Source: Kineosphaera limosa NBRC 100340
GTDB lineage: Bacteria > Actinomycetota > Actinomycetes > Actinomycetales > Dermatophilaceae
DNA length: 64,000 nt
NCBI RefSeq assembly: GCF_000298215.1
Contig: NZ_BAHD01000011.1
Location: forward strand, 1 to 64,000
Direction: 5' to 3'
Within the stretch, counting starts at the first letter, position 1, and each line of letters opens with the position of its first letter. The notes below the pieces were generated by a model, which was not told the DNA's origin, did not search any database, and saw nothing but the letters and a program-made list of their open reading frames with translations. This document shows positions 25,638-34,404 of the stretch, piece by piece. A program made the translations under genes and the position numbers.

Positions 25638-26735
25638 TCACTGCGTCTTCACTGCGTCGCCGGCCGAGTCGTCGGCCGAGTCGTCGGCCTTCGGATCGGC
25701 ACGTTCGGCAGCGGTCGCTTCGGCAGCGGTCGCGTCGTCAGTGCTCGTCGCTGCGGTGGCGCCGCTTCGGGCCTGGTCGGCGCGCTTGGCCCGGCGGCGG
25801 CGCACGATCCACGCAACCCCGGCGGCGAGCAGGGCCAGCGGCACGAGCCACGGAAGCAGGATCCCGAAGACGGTGAGCGCGACGGCCGCCGAGGTGATGA
25901 GCGCGTTGAGGCCGCGTTGCAACCCATCGGTGAAGCCGTTGCCTCCGCCGGTCGCGGCCGGGGCCTTGGGACCGAGCAGCGTGAGGGTGATCGTCGCGTT
26001 CTCCACCGACCCGGTCAGGGCCGCCATCCGCCGCTCGAGCGCCTCCAACTCGGCCTCCCTCGAGGCGAGCGCCTTCTCCAACTCGATGACGTCACGCACG
26101 GAGGTCGCGTCGTCCATGAGGGCGCGCACGCGGGCGATGCTGGCCCGCATCGTGGTCAACCGGCCCTGAGTGTCGACGTAGGTGCCGGTGACATCGGTGG
26201 CGTTCGCCTCGCGCGTGGTCACCGTGCCGAGCCCCTCGAGGCGGGTGAGCGTGGCCTGGAGCCCGGCCGCCGGCACGGACAGCGTCAGGGCGCCCTGCCC
26301 GGCCTCCCCGGCGCGCAGGTCCCACCGCTCGTCGGTTACCTCCCCGCCGACGGCGGTGGCGGCGGCCCGCACCGCCTGCCCGGCCGCATCGAGGTTCTCC
26401 ACGGTGACCGTCATCGTTGCCGTTCGCGCGATCTTGCGGTCGGTTGCGGCGGCCGGGTCGGCCGCGCCGGCGGCTTCGGCCTCGGCGTTGCCGGCCGCCG
26501 CCCGGTCGGCGTCTGCCGTGTCCCCCTGCGCGGACTGGGCCTGGGCCATGTCTGCCACCGCGGCGCCCGCGGGCGCGGATTCGGCCGACGTTCCGGTCCC
26601 GCAGCCGCTGAGCGCGACGCACAGGGCCACGCCGACCGCCGCCCGCCCCCAGGTACCCGCCGGCCAGCGCGTTCGGTCGCGCCAGCTGTCACGCCAGTGG
26701 TCACACCAGTGGTCACGCGCATCGTCTCTGGTCAT
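25638..26735 (-). CDS. DUF4349 domain lipoprotein
   Basis: Putative lipoprotein of 365 residues. A His/Trp/Arg-rich cytoplasmic start (short imperfect repeats such as DHWRDSWRDR) precedes a hydrophobic segment ending in lipobox VALSGC. A DUF4349 domain follows (KIARTATMTVTVENLDAAG, then a central coiled-coil-like stretch ELEKALASREAELEALERRM), with one membrane helix (ILLPWLVPLALLAAGVAWIV) and a basic cytoplasmic tail. ATG 26735 has AAGGAG seven bases upstream. Function unknown; convergent with hemE. Confidence 0.87.
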   Translation of the reverse strand: MTRDDARDHWCDHWRDSWRDRTRWPAGTWGRAAVGVALCVALSGCGTGTSAESAPAGAAVADMAQAQSAQGDTADADRAAAGNAEAEAAGAADPAAATDRKIARTATMTVTVENLDAAGQAVRAAATAVGGEVTDERWDLRAGEAGQGALTLSVPAAGLQATLTRLEGLGTVTTREANATDVTGTYVDTQGRLTTMRASIARVRALMDDATSVRDVIELEKALASREAELEALERRMAALTGSVENATITLTLLGPKAPAATGGGNGFTDGLQRGLNALITSAAVALTVFGILLPWLVPLALLAAGVAWIVRRRRAKRADQARSGATAATSTDDATAAEATAAERADPKADDSADDSAGDAVKTQ

Positions 26736-26909
26736 CGCCCGCTCCTTGAGCTCTTGCCGTTCCGCGCAGGCCGCGCCCGGCGGCCGGGCCCGCCCCTGCG
26801 CGGGCCCGGTCACTGCTTCCAAGGGGTCGAGGGTGCTGCGGGGTTGCCGGCCGATGTCACGACGCGGTCACGATCTGCGGTGACCGGGTTCCGGGGCGTC
26901 GCGCGCGCC

Positions 26910-27704
26910 TCAGCGGCAGCGCTCGGCCTCTCGCGCAACGGGGGCCGCACGCAGCACTGGGGTCGCCCTCTCGCTCTCCGTCCCTCTCGCCGTCGGGGGT
27001 AGCTCGAGGCGCACGGTGACCAACGGCAGGAAGAACTGCACGAGCGGGCCGATCGACAGGGCGTAGAGCACGGTGCCCAGGCCGACGACGCCGCCGAGCA
27101 GCCAGCCGAAGGCGAGCACGGTCAACTCCAGGGCGGTGCGCACGACCCGCAGGCTGATGCCGGTGCGTCGGTGCAGCCCGGTCATGAGGCCGTCGCGCGG
27201 GCCGGGGCCGAGCTGCGCGCCGATGTAGAGCGCTCCGGCCAGGCCGTTGAGCACGACGCCCGCGCCGAGCAGCGCGCCGCGCGCCGTCAGGTTCTCGGGA
27301 GCCACGAGCACCGAGAGGGTCAGGTCGGTCACGACGCCGATCCAGACGGCGTTGGCCACGGTGCCCAGGCCCGGCCACTGCCGCAACGGAATCCACAGCA
27401 ACAGCACCGCGAAGCTGGCGACGATGACGACCTGCCCGAAGCTCAGGGACACGTGCCCGGTCAGGCCGTCGTGAAAGACGTCCCAGGGGTCCAGCCCCAG
27501 GGTGCTGCGCAGCAGCATGGCCATCGAGACCCCGTACAGGCTCAGGCCCACGAACAGTTGCAGCAGTCGCCGCGGCATCCGCCCGGCCCGCAGCTGCGCG
27601 AGCGGGCTCAGCGGCAACAGCGCGGGTCGGCCGGCGCGGGCGGCGGCCCGGGTCCGACGGCGGGAGTCGGAGTCGCCGCGAGCGCCACGAGATGAGGTCG
27701 TCAT
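26910..27704 (-). CDS. YczE/YyaS/YitT-type membrane protein
   Basis: Integral membrane protein of 264 residues with about five hydrophobic segments after a basic N-terminus. LFVGLSLYGVSMAMLLRSTLGLDPWDVFHDGL and GPGPRDGLMTGL (split here to show the conserved blocks) match the YczE family. It is divergent from a MocR/PdxR-type regulator at 27767, a pairing also known in Bacillus, where the regulator controls the membrane protein. Transported ligand, if any, unknown. Confidence 0.85.
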   Translation of the reverse strand: MTTSSRGARGDSDSRRRTRAAARAGRPALLPLSPLAQLRAGRMPRRLLQLFVGLSLYGVSMAMLLRSTLGLDPWDVFHDGLTGHVSLSFGQVVIVASFAVLLLWIPLRQWPGLGTVANAVWIGVVTDLTLSVLVAPENLTARGALLGAGVVLNGLAGALYIGAQLGPGPRDGLMTGLHRRTGISLRVVRTALELTVLAFGWLLGGVVGLGTVLYALSIGPLVQFFLPLVTVRLELPPTARGTESERATPVLRAAPVAREAERCR

Positions 27705-27731
27705 GTGCACCAGGATGTGGCGACTCGACGT

Positions 27732-27748
27732 GCCAATCGATAGCCAAT
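27732..27748. promoter_or_regulatory. Direct repeat in the yczE/mocR divergent promoter
   Basis: GCCAAT occurs at 27732-27737 and again at 27743-27748, an 11-base period that places both on one face of the helix. MocR regulators such as GabR and PdxR bind direct repeats in divergent promoters, so this is a candidate site. The repeat is short. Confidence 0.35.
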
Positions 27749-27766
27749 TGCGTAATAGTGGTCTGC

Positions 27767-29248
27767 ATGTCGGCTCCGAAGATCACCGCGCGCAGGCTCG
27801 TCGAGATCCTGCCGCCGCTGCCCGCCGCCGGCCCCCGTTACGCGGCCCTGGCGACCGCGCTGGCCGAACTCGTCGGCGACGGGCGCCTGCTGGTCGGCAC
27901 GAGGATGCCCAGCGAACGGGACTTCACCGTGGCCCTGGGGGTCAGCCGCACCACGGTGACCCGCGCCTACGAGCAGTTGCGGGAGCAGGGGCACCTGGCC
28001 TCGGTGCGCGGCTCCGGCAGCGTCGTGGCCAACGCCGGCACCCGCCCCCACAGCGGGCCGATCGGCCCGCTGGGCAGCGCCGCCATCGACGCCGCTCCCG
28101 ACGCACTCGACCTCACCTGCGCCGCGCCGGCCGGGCAGGCCGAGCTGCTGCCGTGGTTCGCCGCCGCCCTCGAGCGGCTGCCCGCTCATCTCACCGACTC
28201 CGGGTACCACCCGCTGGGGCTGCCGGTGCTGCGCGAGGCGATCGCGCGCCGGTTCACGCAGCGGGGCCTGTCGACCCTGGCCGATCAGATCATCGTCACC
28301 ACCGGCGGCCTGCCGGCGCTGGCGACCGTGGCTCGCGCCTTCGTCGGCCCGGGCGACCGGGTGCTGCTGGAGAACCCGACCTATCCGGGGGCCATCTCGG
28401 CCATGCGGCACGCCGGCGGCCGGCTCGTCGGGCTGCCCGTCGGTCGCAGCAGCGACGGCGGCCCGGCTGACCTGGCGCCCGCCGCCGCGACCCTCATCGA
28501 CCAGACCCGCCCCGGTCTGGCGCTGCTGCTGCCGGACTTCCACAACCCGACCGGGCTCCTGCTGGGCGACGCCCAACGGGCGGCTCTGGCGCGGGTGCTG
28601 CGGGAGCGTGGGGTGCGGGCGGTCGTCGACGAGACGCTGGTGGAGACCGCCCTCGACGCGAGCATCCCGATGCCGGCCCCCTTCGGGCTGCACGCGCGCG
28701 ATGCCATCACCGTCGGCAGCGTCAGCAAGAGCCACTGGGGTGGCCTGCGCATCGGCTGGATCCGTGCGCCGCGCGCCGACATCGCCACCCTGGCCGCCGC
28801 GCGCCTCGGGCTGGATGTCGGGGTGCCGGTGCTCGAGCAACTCGTGGTGGCCGGCATGTTCGCCGACGGCGTGTACGCACTCCCCGGGGAGCAGGTGGCG
28901 CACCGACGCCGCTACGCCGCCCTTGTCGACGCAGTGCGCGCGCACCTGCCGGGCTGGTCGTTCGTGCCCCCGCAGGGCGGTTTGGCGTTGTGGTGCAAGA
29001 TGCCCGGCAACTCCTCGAGCGCGTTGGTCGCGGCCGCCCGCACCCGCGGCACGCTGCTCGTGCCGGGGGCCGCCTTCGCCGTCGACGGCGTGGGGCTCGA
29101 GCGGTACCTGCGGTTGCCGTTCGCGCTGCGCGAGCAGCAGTTGCGCCAGGCGGTACGGGTCATCGCCGACGTGTACTCCGGCTTGGGCGAGCACGAGCCG
29201 GTGCGCGGGCGGTGGGCGAGCACCCCGCCTCCGGCCGTGGTGGCCTGA
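27767..29248 (+). CDS. MocR-family regulator (GntR wHTH fused to class I aminotransferase)
   Basis: 493-residue PLP-dependent transcription factor. The winged helix lies at the N-terminus ([20 protein letters not shown], then RGSGSVV), followed by a fold-type I aminotransferase domain with the PLP-binding Lys in [16 protein letters not shown] and the PLP contact region [13 protein letters not shown] 27767 is the first start after the divergent promoter. Likely controls the adjacent YczE gene; effector unknown. Confidence 0.93.
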   Translation: MSAPKITARRLVEILPPLPAAGPRYAALATALAELVGDGRLLVGTRMPSERDFTVALGVSRTTVTRAYEQLREQGHLASVRGSGSVVANAGTRPHSGPIGPLGSAAIDAAPDALDLTCAAPAGQAELLPWFAAALERLPAHLTDSGYHPLGLPVLREAIARRFTQRGLSTLADQIIVTTGGLPALATVARAFVGPGDRVLLENPTYPGAISAMRHAGGRLVGLPVGRSSDGGPADLAPAAATLIDQTRPGLALLLPDFHNPTGLLLGDAQRAALARVLRERGVRAVVDETLVETALDASIPMPAPFGLHARDAITVGSVSKSHWGGLRIGWIRAPRADIATLAAARLGLDVGVPVLEQLVVAGMFADGVYALPGEQVAHRRRYAALVDAVRAHLPGWSFVPPQGGLALWCKMPGNSSSALVAAARTRGTLLVPGAAFAVDGVGLERYLRLPFALREQQLRQAVRVIADVYSGLGEHEPVRGRWASTPPPAVVA

Positions 29249-29264
29249 GTTCGACAATGGCCCC

Positions 29265-30026
29265 ATGACCGATGCCACCCAGCCCGACGCGACCCAGCCC
29301 GATGTAGCCACCGACAGCCCCAGCAACCCCAACGCCCGCCGCATCAAAGAACTGAACGCCACGATCCGGTACGCCATGTGGTCGGTCTTCGCGGTGAGTC
29401 GGCCGCTGCCGCGCGACGAGGAGTCGCGCGATCGGATGGCCACGGAGGTCGAGGCGCTCTTCGCCGACCTGGGCGAACAGGATCTCGTGGTGCGCGGCCT
29501 CTACGACGTCGCGGGGCTGCGCGCCGAAGCCGACCTCATGTTCTGGTGGCACGCCCCGACGATCGAAGTGGCCCAGGCCGCCTACCGCGGCCTACGGCGC
29601 ACCGAGCTGGGCGGCTACCTGCAGCCGGTGTGGTCGGTGGCGGCGCTGCACCGTCCGGCGGAGTTCAACAAGAGCCACCTGCCGGCGTTTCTGGCCGGCG
29701 AGCAGGCCCGCGACTACGTGTGCGTGTACCCGTTCGTGCGCTCCTACGACTGGTACGTCATCGACGACGCCGAGCGGAGGGACATGCTGCGCGAACACGG
29801 GCAGATGGCGCGCGACTATCCGGACGTGCGCGCGAACACCATCGCGAGCTTCGCCCTCAACGATTACGAGTGGGTGCTGGCCTTCGAGGCCGACGAGCTG
29901 CACCGGATCGTCGACCTCATGCGGGAGCTGCGGGCCAGCCGTGCCCGGCTGCACGTGCGCGAGGAGGTGCCGTTCTACACCGGGCCGCGGGTCGAGTTGG
30001 TCGACGCCGTGCGCGAGTTGCCCTGA
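29265..30026 (+). CDS. hemQ: Coproheme decarboxylase (HemQ/ChdC)
   Basis: Last enzyme of the coproporphyrin-dependent heme pathway, turning coproheme into heme b. 253 residues; after a disordered 25-residue lead the chlorite-dismutase-like fold shows [47 protein letters not shown] with the tyrosine used in catalysis by this family, and [13 protein letters not shown] with the probable heme-binding His. Lies 16 bases after the MocR gene, so possibly cotranscribed. Works downstream of HemE. Confidence 0.94.
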   Translation: MTDATQPDATQPDVATDSPSNPNARRIKELNATIRYAMWSVFAVSRPLPRDEESRDRMATEVEALFADLGEQDLVVRGLYDVAGLRAEADLMFWWHAPTIEVAQAAYRGLRRTELGGYLQPVWSVAALHRPAEFNKSHLPAFLAGEQARDYVCVYPFVRSYDWYVIDDAERRDMLREHGQMARDYPDVRANTIASFALNDYEWVLAFEADELHRIVDLMRELRASRARLHVREEVPFYTGPRVELVDAVRELP

Positions 30027-30107
30027 GACGGCGGCGCGCTACCCGGGTATTGTCACGGTCAAACCCAGCACCCGAATCCATCCGCTTTCGCGCACCAAGG
30101 AATGAAG

Positions 30108-31793
30108 ATGAACCAGCCCGACCCTGACATCGAGCGGACCCTAGCCCAGAAGGTCCAGGCCCTCTTCCCCGACCAGGAGTCCGTGAGCCGCGGCCTCGCG
30201 GACACCAACGCCCTCGCCTCTCAGGTTCCCGGCGCTGGCAGTGAGGTCATGAGCCTGTGGGCCGACCTGCTGCGCATCCAGGTGGGCGGCAGCGGCCACG
30301 AGCCGCACCCCAAGGACGCCCGGTTCGCCGACCCGACGTGGAAGGAGAACCCGGTCTACCGCACGTGGGCCCAGTCCTACCTCGCGTGGGTTGCGATGAA
30401 CAAGCGCGTCGGTCAGCGGCTCGAGGACTCCGGCTTCAAGTACGCGGAGGGCGTGAAGTTCGCCCAAGGGATCCTGACCAGCGCGTTGTCGCCGACCAAC
30501 TACTTCTGGGGCAACCCGGCGGCGATGAAGCGCGCGTTCGAGACCGGCGGCAAGAGCGTCGTGCAGGGCGCGGCGAACTTTGTCGACGACATGATTCACA
30601 ACAACCGCATGCCGTCGATGGTGCCCAAGAACGCCTTCACGGTCGGTGAGGACCTGGCTGTCACCCCCGGGGCGGTCGTCACCCGCGACGAGGTGGCCGA
30701 ACTCATCCAGTACACGCCGGTCACGGCGAAGGTGCGCGCAGTGCCGACGCTGGTCATCCCCCCGCCGATCGGCCGCTACTACTTCCTCGACCTGGCGCCG
30801 GGCCGCAGCTTCGTGGAGTACGCGGTCAGCGAGGGCCTGCAGATGTTCATGCTCAGCTGGCGCAACCCCGAGAAGCAGCACGCGGCGTGGAACTTCGACA
30901 CCTATGCCGCGCGGGTCATCGAGGCCGTCGAACAGATCAAGGAGATCACCGGGCAGGAGAAGGTGAACGTCATCGGCTTCTGCGCCGGTGGCCTCATCGA
31001 GTCCGCCGCCCTCAACAAGTTGGCCGTCGAGGGGCGCGACGACATCGGCGCCGCCTCGTTCGCCGTGATGCTCATGGACTGGCGCGGTCGCTACCCGATG
31101 AACGCCTTCGCCAACGAGGCCGTGCTCGACATGGCCCGCAAGGCGTCGGCCCGCAAGGGCATCTTCGCGGCTCACGAGATGGGGGGCGCGTTCACGTGGC
31201 TGCGCCCCGACGACCTGGTGTGGAACTACTGGGTCAACAACTACCTCATGGGCAAGGAGCCCCCGGCGTTCGACATCCTGGCCTGGAATGCCGACGGCAC
31301 GCGTCTGCCGGCCGGGCTGCACGCCCAGTTCCTCGACCTGTTCGCGCACAGCCCCATGGCGCACAAGGACGCGGCGAGCTACCTCGACGCCCCGTTCGAC
31401 GCCAAGAACATCACCGTTCCGGTGTTCGTGCAGGGTGCCGTGACCGATCACCTCACTCCGTGGCAGGGCACCTACCGCACGACCGAGCTGGTCGGCAGCG
31501 ACGACGTCACCTACGTGCTGAGCAACGCCGGGCATATCGCCAGCCTCGTCAACCCGCCGGCCAACCCCAAGGCCAGCTACTTCACCGGCTCCAAGGCCGG
31601 TCAGGTGGCGGCGGCCGACTGGCAGGCCGGAGCCACCAAGCAGAGCGGATCGTGGTGGACCGAGTGGGTGCGCTGGTCCAACGAGCGCAGCGGCGCCCTC
31701 ATCAACGCGCCGAAGACCGTCGGCGGCAAGGGCGGCAGCCAGCTCGTCCCGGCTCCCGGCCGGTACGTGCGCGACGACGTGGACGCCGCCTGA
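30108..31793 (+). CDS. phaC: Class I poly(3-hydroxyalkanoate) synthase
   Basis: Polymerises 3-hydroxyacyl-CoA into PHA storage polymer at the granule surface. 561 residues, normal for class I. The lipase-like box GFCAGGLIESAAL contains the catalytic Cys near residue 292; the catalytic Asp lies in QGAVTDHLTPWQ and the His in LSNAGHIASLVN. ATG 30108 is preferred to ATG 30102 because AAGGA would touch the earlier codon. No phaA, phaB or phasin gene adjoins it; monomers may come from beta-oxidation (see 18960-22339). Ends at a strong terminator. Confidence 0.95.
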   Translation: MNQPDPDIERTLAQKVQALFPDQESVSRGLADTNALASQVPGAGSEVMSLWADLLRIQVGGSGHEPHPKDARFADPTWKENPVYRTWAQSYLAWVAMNKRVGQRLEDSGFKYAEGVKFAQGILTSALSPTNYFWGNPAAMKRAFETGGKSVVQGAANFVDDMIHNNRMPSMVPKNAFTVGEDLAVTPGAVVTRDEVAELIQYTPVTAKVRAVPTLVIPPPIGRYYFLDLAPGRSFVEYAVSEGLQMFMLSWRNPEKQHAAWNFDTYAARVIEAVEQIKEITGQEKVNVIGFCAGGLIESAALNKLAVEGRDDIGAASFAVMLMDWRGRYPMNAFANEAVLDMARKASARKGIFAAHEMGGAFTWLRPDDLVWNYWVNNYLMGKEPPAFDILAWNADGTRLPAGLHAQFLDLFAHSPMAHKDAASYLDAPFDAKNITVPVFVQGAVTDHLTPWQGTYRTTELVGSDDVTYVLSNAGHIASLVNPPANPKASYFTGSKAGQVAAADWQAGATKQSGSWWTEWVRWSNERSGALINAPKTVGGKGGSQLVPAPGRYVRDDVDAA

Positions 31794-31812
31794 CCTCGCG
31801 CAGCGGATAACA

Positions 31813-31849
31813 GCAGAACGCCGACGGCTCCGTGCCGTCGGCGTTCTGC
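31813..31849. terminator. Bidirectional terminator between phaC and msrB
   Basis: Perfect 16-bp stem (GCAGAACGCCGACGGC at 31813-31828 with 31834-31849) and a 5-base loop TCCGT. It lies between the convergent phaC stop at 31793 and msrB stop at 31883 and can serve both. Confidence 0.85.
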
Positions 31850-31882
31850 GTTGCTGCCGCCTGCGGAGGCGACGTGTTGGGC

Positions 31883-32323
31883 TCAGCCCCGATCGGTCTC
31901 CGGGGCGGGCGCGAAGCGCATGGAGATGGAGTTGATGCAGTAGCGCTGGTCGGTGGGGGTGGGGTAGCCCTCGCCCTCGAAGACGTGCCCGAGGTGGGAG
32001 CCGCAGCTGGCACAGCGCACCTCGACGCGGCGCATGCCCAGGGTGGTGTCCTCGATATATTCCACAGTGTTCTGTGCCAATGGGGTGTAGAACGAGGGCC
32101 AGCCGCAGTGGCTGGAGAACTTGTGCTCGCTGCGGAACAGCTCGGCGCCGCACGCCCGGCAACTGTAGACGCCCTCGTCGGTGGTGTCGGTGTATTCGCC
32201 GACGAAGGGGCGCTCGGTGCCGGCCTGCCGCAGCACCTGGTACTCGGCGGGGGAGAGCAGCTCGCGCCACTGCTCCTCGGTGCGCTGGACGGGGTAGGTG
32301 GGGGTGGTGTCGTCGGTGGCCAT
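31883..32323 (-). CDS. msrB: Peptide-methionine (R)-S-oxide reductase
   Basis: Repairs methionine-R-sulfoxide in oxidised proteins. 146 residues. Two zinc-binding CxxC pairs (YSCRACGAELF and VRCASCGSHLGHVF) and the catalytic Cys in RYCINSISMRF are intact. I start it at ATG 32323 (MATDDTTPTY). The frame stays open far upstream but runs antisense through the LigD-type gene and is not protein-like. Confidence 0.95.
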   Translation of the reverse strand: MATDDTTPTYPVQRTEEQWRELLSPAEYQVLRQAGTERPFVGEYTDTTDEGVYSCRACGAELFRSEHKFSSHCGWPSFYTPLAQNTVEYIEDTTLGMRRVEVRCASCGSHLGHVFEGEGYPTPTDQRYCINSISMRFAPAPETDRG

Positions 32324-32377
32324 GTGCAGTGCAACACCGCGGCTGCTCTCGTGGTTCCCGCCGGTTAGCTTTGCCTC

Positions 32378-33466
32378 ATGGCCAAGAGCTCCGAAGCGTT
32401 CGTCGATGCGGGGGGTCGCTCCGTGCGCATCTCCAGTCCGGAGCGGGTGATCTACGAGGCGACCGATCGGACTCCAGAGGTCACCAAGCTCATGGTCGCC
32501 CAGTTCTTCGCCGACGTCGGCGACGGGTTGATGCGGGCTTTGCGGGGGCGGCCGACGGCGATGGAGCGCTGGCCGTCGGGGGTGCGGCCGGGGATGCGAC
32601 TGGCGACCGGGCCGGGGGACCGCAGCGCCGACGCGTTCTACCAGAAGCGGGTGCCCAAGGGCGCGCCCGACTACCTGGAGACGGTGCAGATCACCTTTCC
32701 CTCGGGTCGCACCGCCGACGAGGTGTGCCCCACCGAGATCGCCGTGCCGGTGTGGTGCGCGCAGATGGGCACGCTGACCTTTCACCCGTGGCCGGTGCGG
32801 CGCGCTGATGTCGACCGTCCCGACGAGCTGCGCATCGACCTGGACCCGCAGCCGGGGACCACCTTCGCCGACGTGCGCCGGGTGGCCGCCGTGGCGCGGG
32901 AATTGTTGGCCGAACTGGGGCTCGTCGGTTACCCGAAGACGTCGGGCAACCGCGGGGTGCACATCTACGTGCGGATCGAACCGCGCTGGGAGTTCACCGA
33001 CGTGCGGCACGCCGCGATCGGATTGGGTCGCGAGTTGGCCCGCCGCGACGCTGGCACCACCGTCGAATGGTGGAAGGAGGAGCGGGGTGAGCGCGTCTTC
33101 GTCGACTACAACCAGAACAACCGCGACCGCACCATCGCCTCCGCCTACTCGCTGCGCCCGCTGCCCGGAGCGCCCGTCTCCACGCCGTTGACCTGGGCCG
33201 AACTTGCCGACCTGGCGGACCCTCGCGAGTTCACCCTGTTCACGGTGCCGGAGCGCTTGGCCGACGGCGACCCCTGGGCCGGCATCGACGACCAGGCGTT
33301 CAGCCTCGACCCGCTGCTGGAGCTGTGGGAAACCCTGCCCGGTGGCGAACTGAACTTCCCTCCGGACTATCCGAAGATGCCCGGCGAGCCCCCGCGCGTA
33401 CAACCCAGCCGCAAGAACGCCGACAACTGGGAAGCCGACGGCGTCACCCCCAAGCCCCCCGCTTAG
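32378..33466 (+). CDS. Stand-alone LigD-type polymerase/primase domain protein
   Basis: 362-residue archaeo-eukaryotic primase-like polymerase (PolDom), the enzyme that fills ends during non-homologous end joining or excision repair. Catalytic carboxylates lie in LRIDLDPQPGTTF; KTSGNRGVHIYVRI and VFVDYNQNNRDRTIASAYS match the family. No ligase or nuclease domain is attached. A separate ATP-dependent ligase is encoded at 46712; Ku is not in the window. Divergent from msrB. Confidence 0.92.
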   Translation: MAKSSEAFVDAGGRSVRISSPERVIYEATDRTPEVTKLMVAQFFADVGDGLMRALRGRPTAMERWPSGVRPGMRLATGPGDRSADAFYQKRVPKGAPDYLETVQITFPSGRTADEVCPTEIAVPVWCAQMGTLTFHPWPVRRADVDRPDELRIDLDPQPGTTFADVRRVAAVARELLAELGLVGYPKTSGNRGVHIYVRIEPRWEFTDVRHAAIGLGRELARRDAGTTVEWWKEERGERVFVDYNQNNRDRTIASAYSLRPLPGAPVSTPLTWAELADLADPREFTLFTVPERLADGDPWAGIDDQAFSLDPLLELWETLPGGELNFPPDYPKMPGEPPRVQPSRKNADNWEADGVTPKPPA

Positions 33467-33471
33467 TCCGC

Positions 33472-34335
33472 TTAGTCCGCGTCGGTCTCGGCGTAGAGGG
33501 CGGTGGCCATGGCCACCAACTCACGAACCCTGGCCGGAGGGTCGTCGCGCCACCATACGAGCCAGACCGGGACCGAGGGGGCGTCGACGACGCGCCGGTA
33601 GGCCACGCTGGGGCGGGTGTGTTGCCGGGCGGTCGCCTCGGTGGTCATGCCGCAGGCCTCGCCGGATTCGATGAGCGCGAGCCACTCCTCGATGCCGTGC
33701 ACCTCGCGAGCGCCGGCGGGGGCCGTGTCGGCGGGGAAGAGGTCGACGGTCGTCGTACCCGTCTTCAGGTCGATGCCGACGACGCGGCCCGCGAAGTCGG
33801 CCAGACGGACGGTGCGGCGTCGGCTCAGCGGGTCGTCGCGGCTGAAGGCGGCGTACCGAGCCTCGACTCCGATGACCGCCCGTCCCATCCGTTGGTCCCG
33901 AGGTTCGCGGCGGGTGACCGCGACATCGGCCAGGCCCTCCGATAGCCCGGCCGTAGGGGTGCTCGCGTGCACGAAGACCAGCGACGACCCGGGATAGGCC
34001 TGCGTCCAGCGGCGCTGCAGCATGCCGGTGTTGTGTCGCCCCAACCCGGCCCAGGCGAACCCGATCCGCAGCTGCGACTCGGCCTGCGCCACGTCGGCGA
34101 CGAGCCGCTCGCACTCGGTGAGCACCCGGCGCGCATGGGAGAGGGCGCGGCGGCCCTCGGGGGTCAGCGCGACTCCACGGCCGGTGCGGCGCACGAGCCG
34201 CACGCCGAGCTCGCTCTCCAGCGCGCCGACCGTGCGCGAGACCGTCGCCTGCGAGGTGCGCAGCGCAATCGCTGCGTCGGTGAAGGTGCCCTCGTCGACG
34301 ACGGTCACGAAGGCCCGTAGCTGCCGCACTTCCAT
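33472..34335 (-). CDS. LysR family transcriptional regulator
   Basis: 287 residues. The N-terminal winged HTH (LRAFVTVVDEGTFTDAAIAL, TSQATVSRTVGALESELGV) is followed by the periplasmic-binding-like effector domain. Starts at ATG 34335 inside a small palindrome ATACG-N5-CGTAT, consistent with autoregulation. Divergent from the EamA transporter at 34405, its likely target. The larger open frame upstream runs antisense to that transporter and is rejected. Confidence 0.92.
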   Translation of the reverse strand: MEVRQLRAFVTVVDEGTFTDAAIALRTSQATVSRTVGALESELGVRLVRRTGRGVALTPEGRRALSHARRVLTECERLVADVAQAESQLRIGFAWAGLGRHNTGMLQRRWTQAYPGSSLVFVHASTPTAGLSEGLADVAVTRREPRDQRMGRAVIGVEARYAAFSRDDPLSRRRTVRLADFAGRVVGIDLKTGTTTVDLFPADTAPAGAREVHGIEEWLALIESGEACGMTTEATARQHTRPSVAYRRVVDAPSVPVWLVWWRDDPPARVRELVAMATALYAETDAD

Positions 34336-34348
34336 ACGAAAAGCGTAT
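34334..34348. promoter_or_regulatory. LysR-type operator at the regulator start codon
   Basis: ATACG (34334-34338) and CGTAT (34344-34348) flank AAAAG, giving the T-N11-A-like dyad expected for LysR proteins. It overlaps the first codon of the LysR gene and lies 57 bases upstream of the divergent EamA start. Confidence 0.55.
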
Positions 34349-34404
34349 AGGAGAGGCATGAATTGCATTTCTTGTATGGCAACCGTCCCCCCGACACTCG
34401 TGGC

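Noticed and set aside
25660-25740. Repeated GAGTCGTCGGCC units as a relative of the 39068 hairpin
   Set aside because: These are codon-level repeats encoding an Asp/Ser-rich tail of the DUF4349 protein; they differ from GAGTCGTCAC and form no inverted repeat.
30141-32270. Long open frame antisense to phaC (about 700 codons)
   Set aside because: High-GC coding DNA keeps antisense frames open. The translation is rich in Arg, His, Val and Gly without any domain, while phaC on the other strand has a full catalytic triad.
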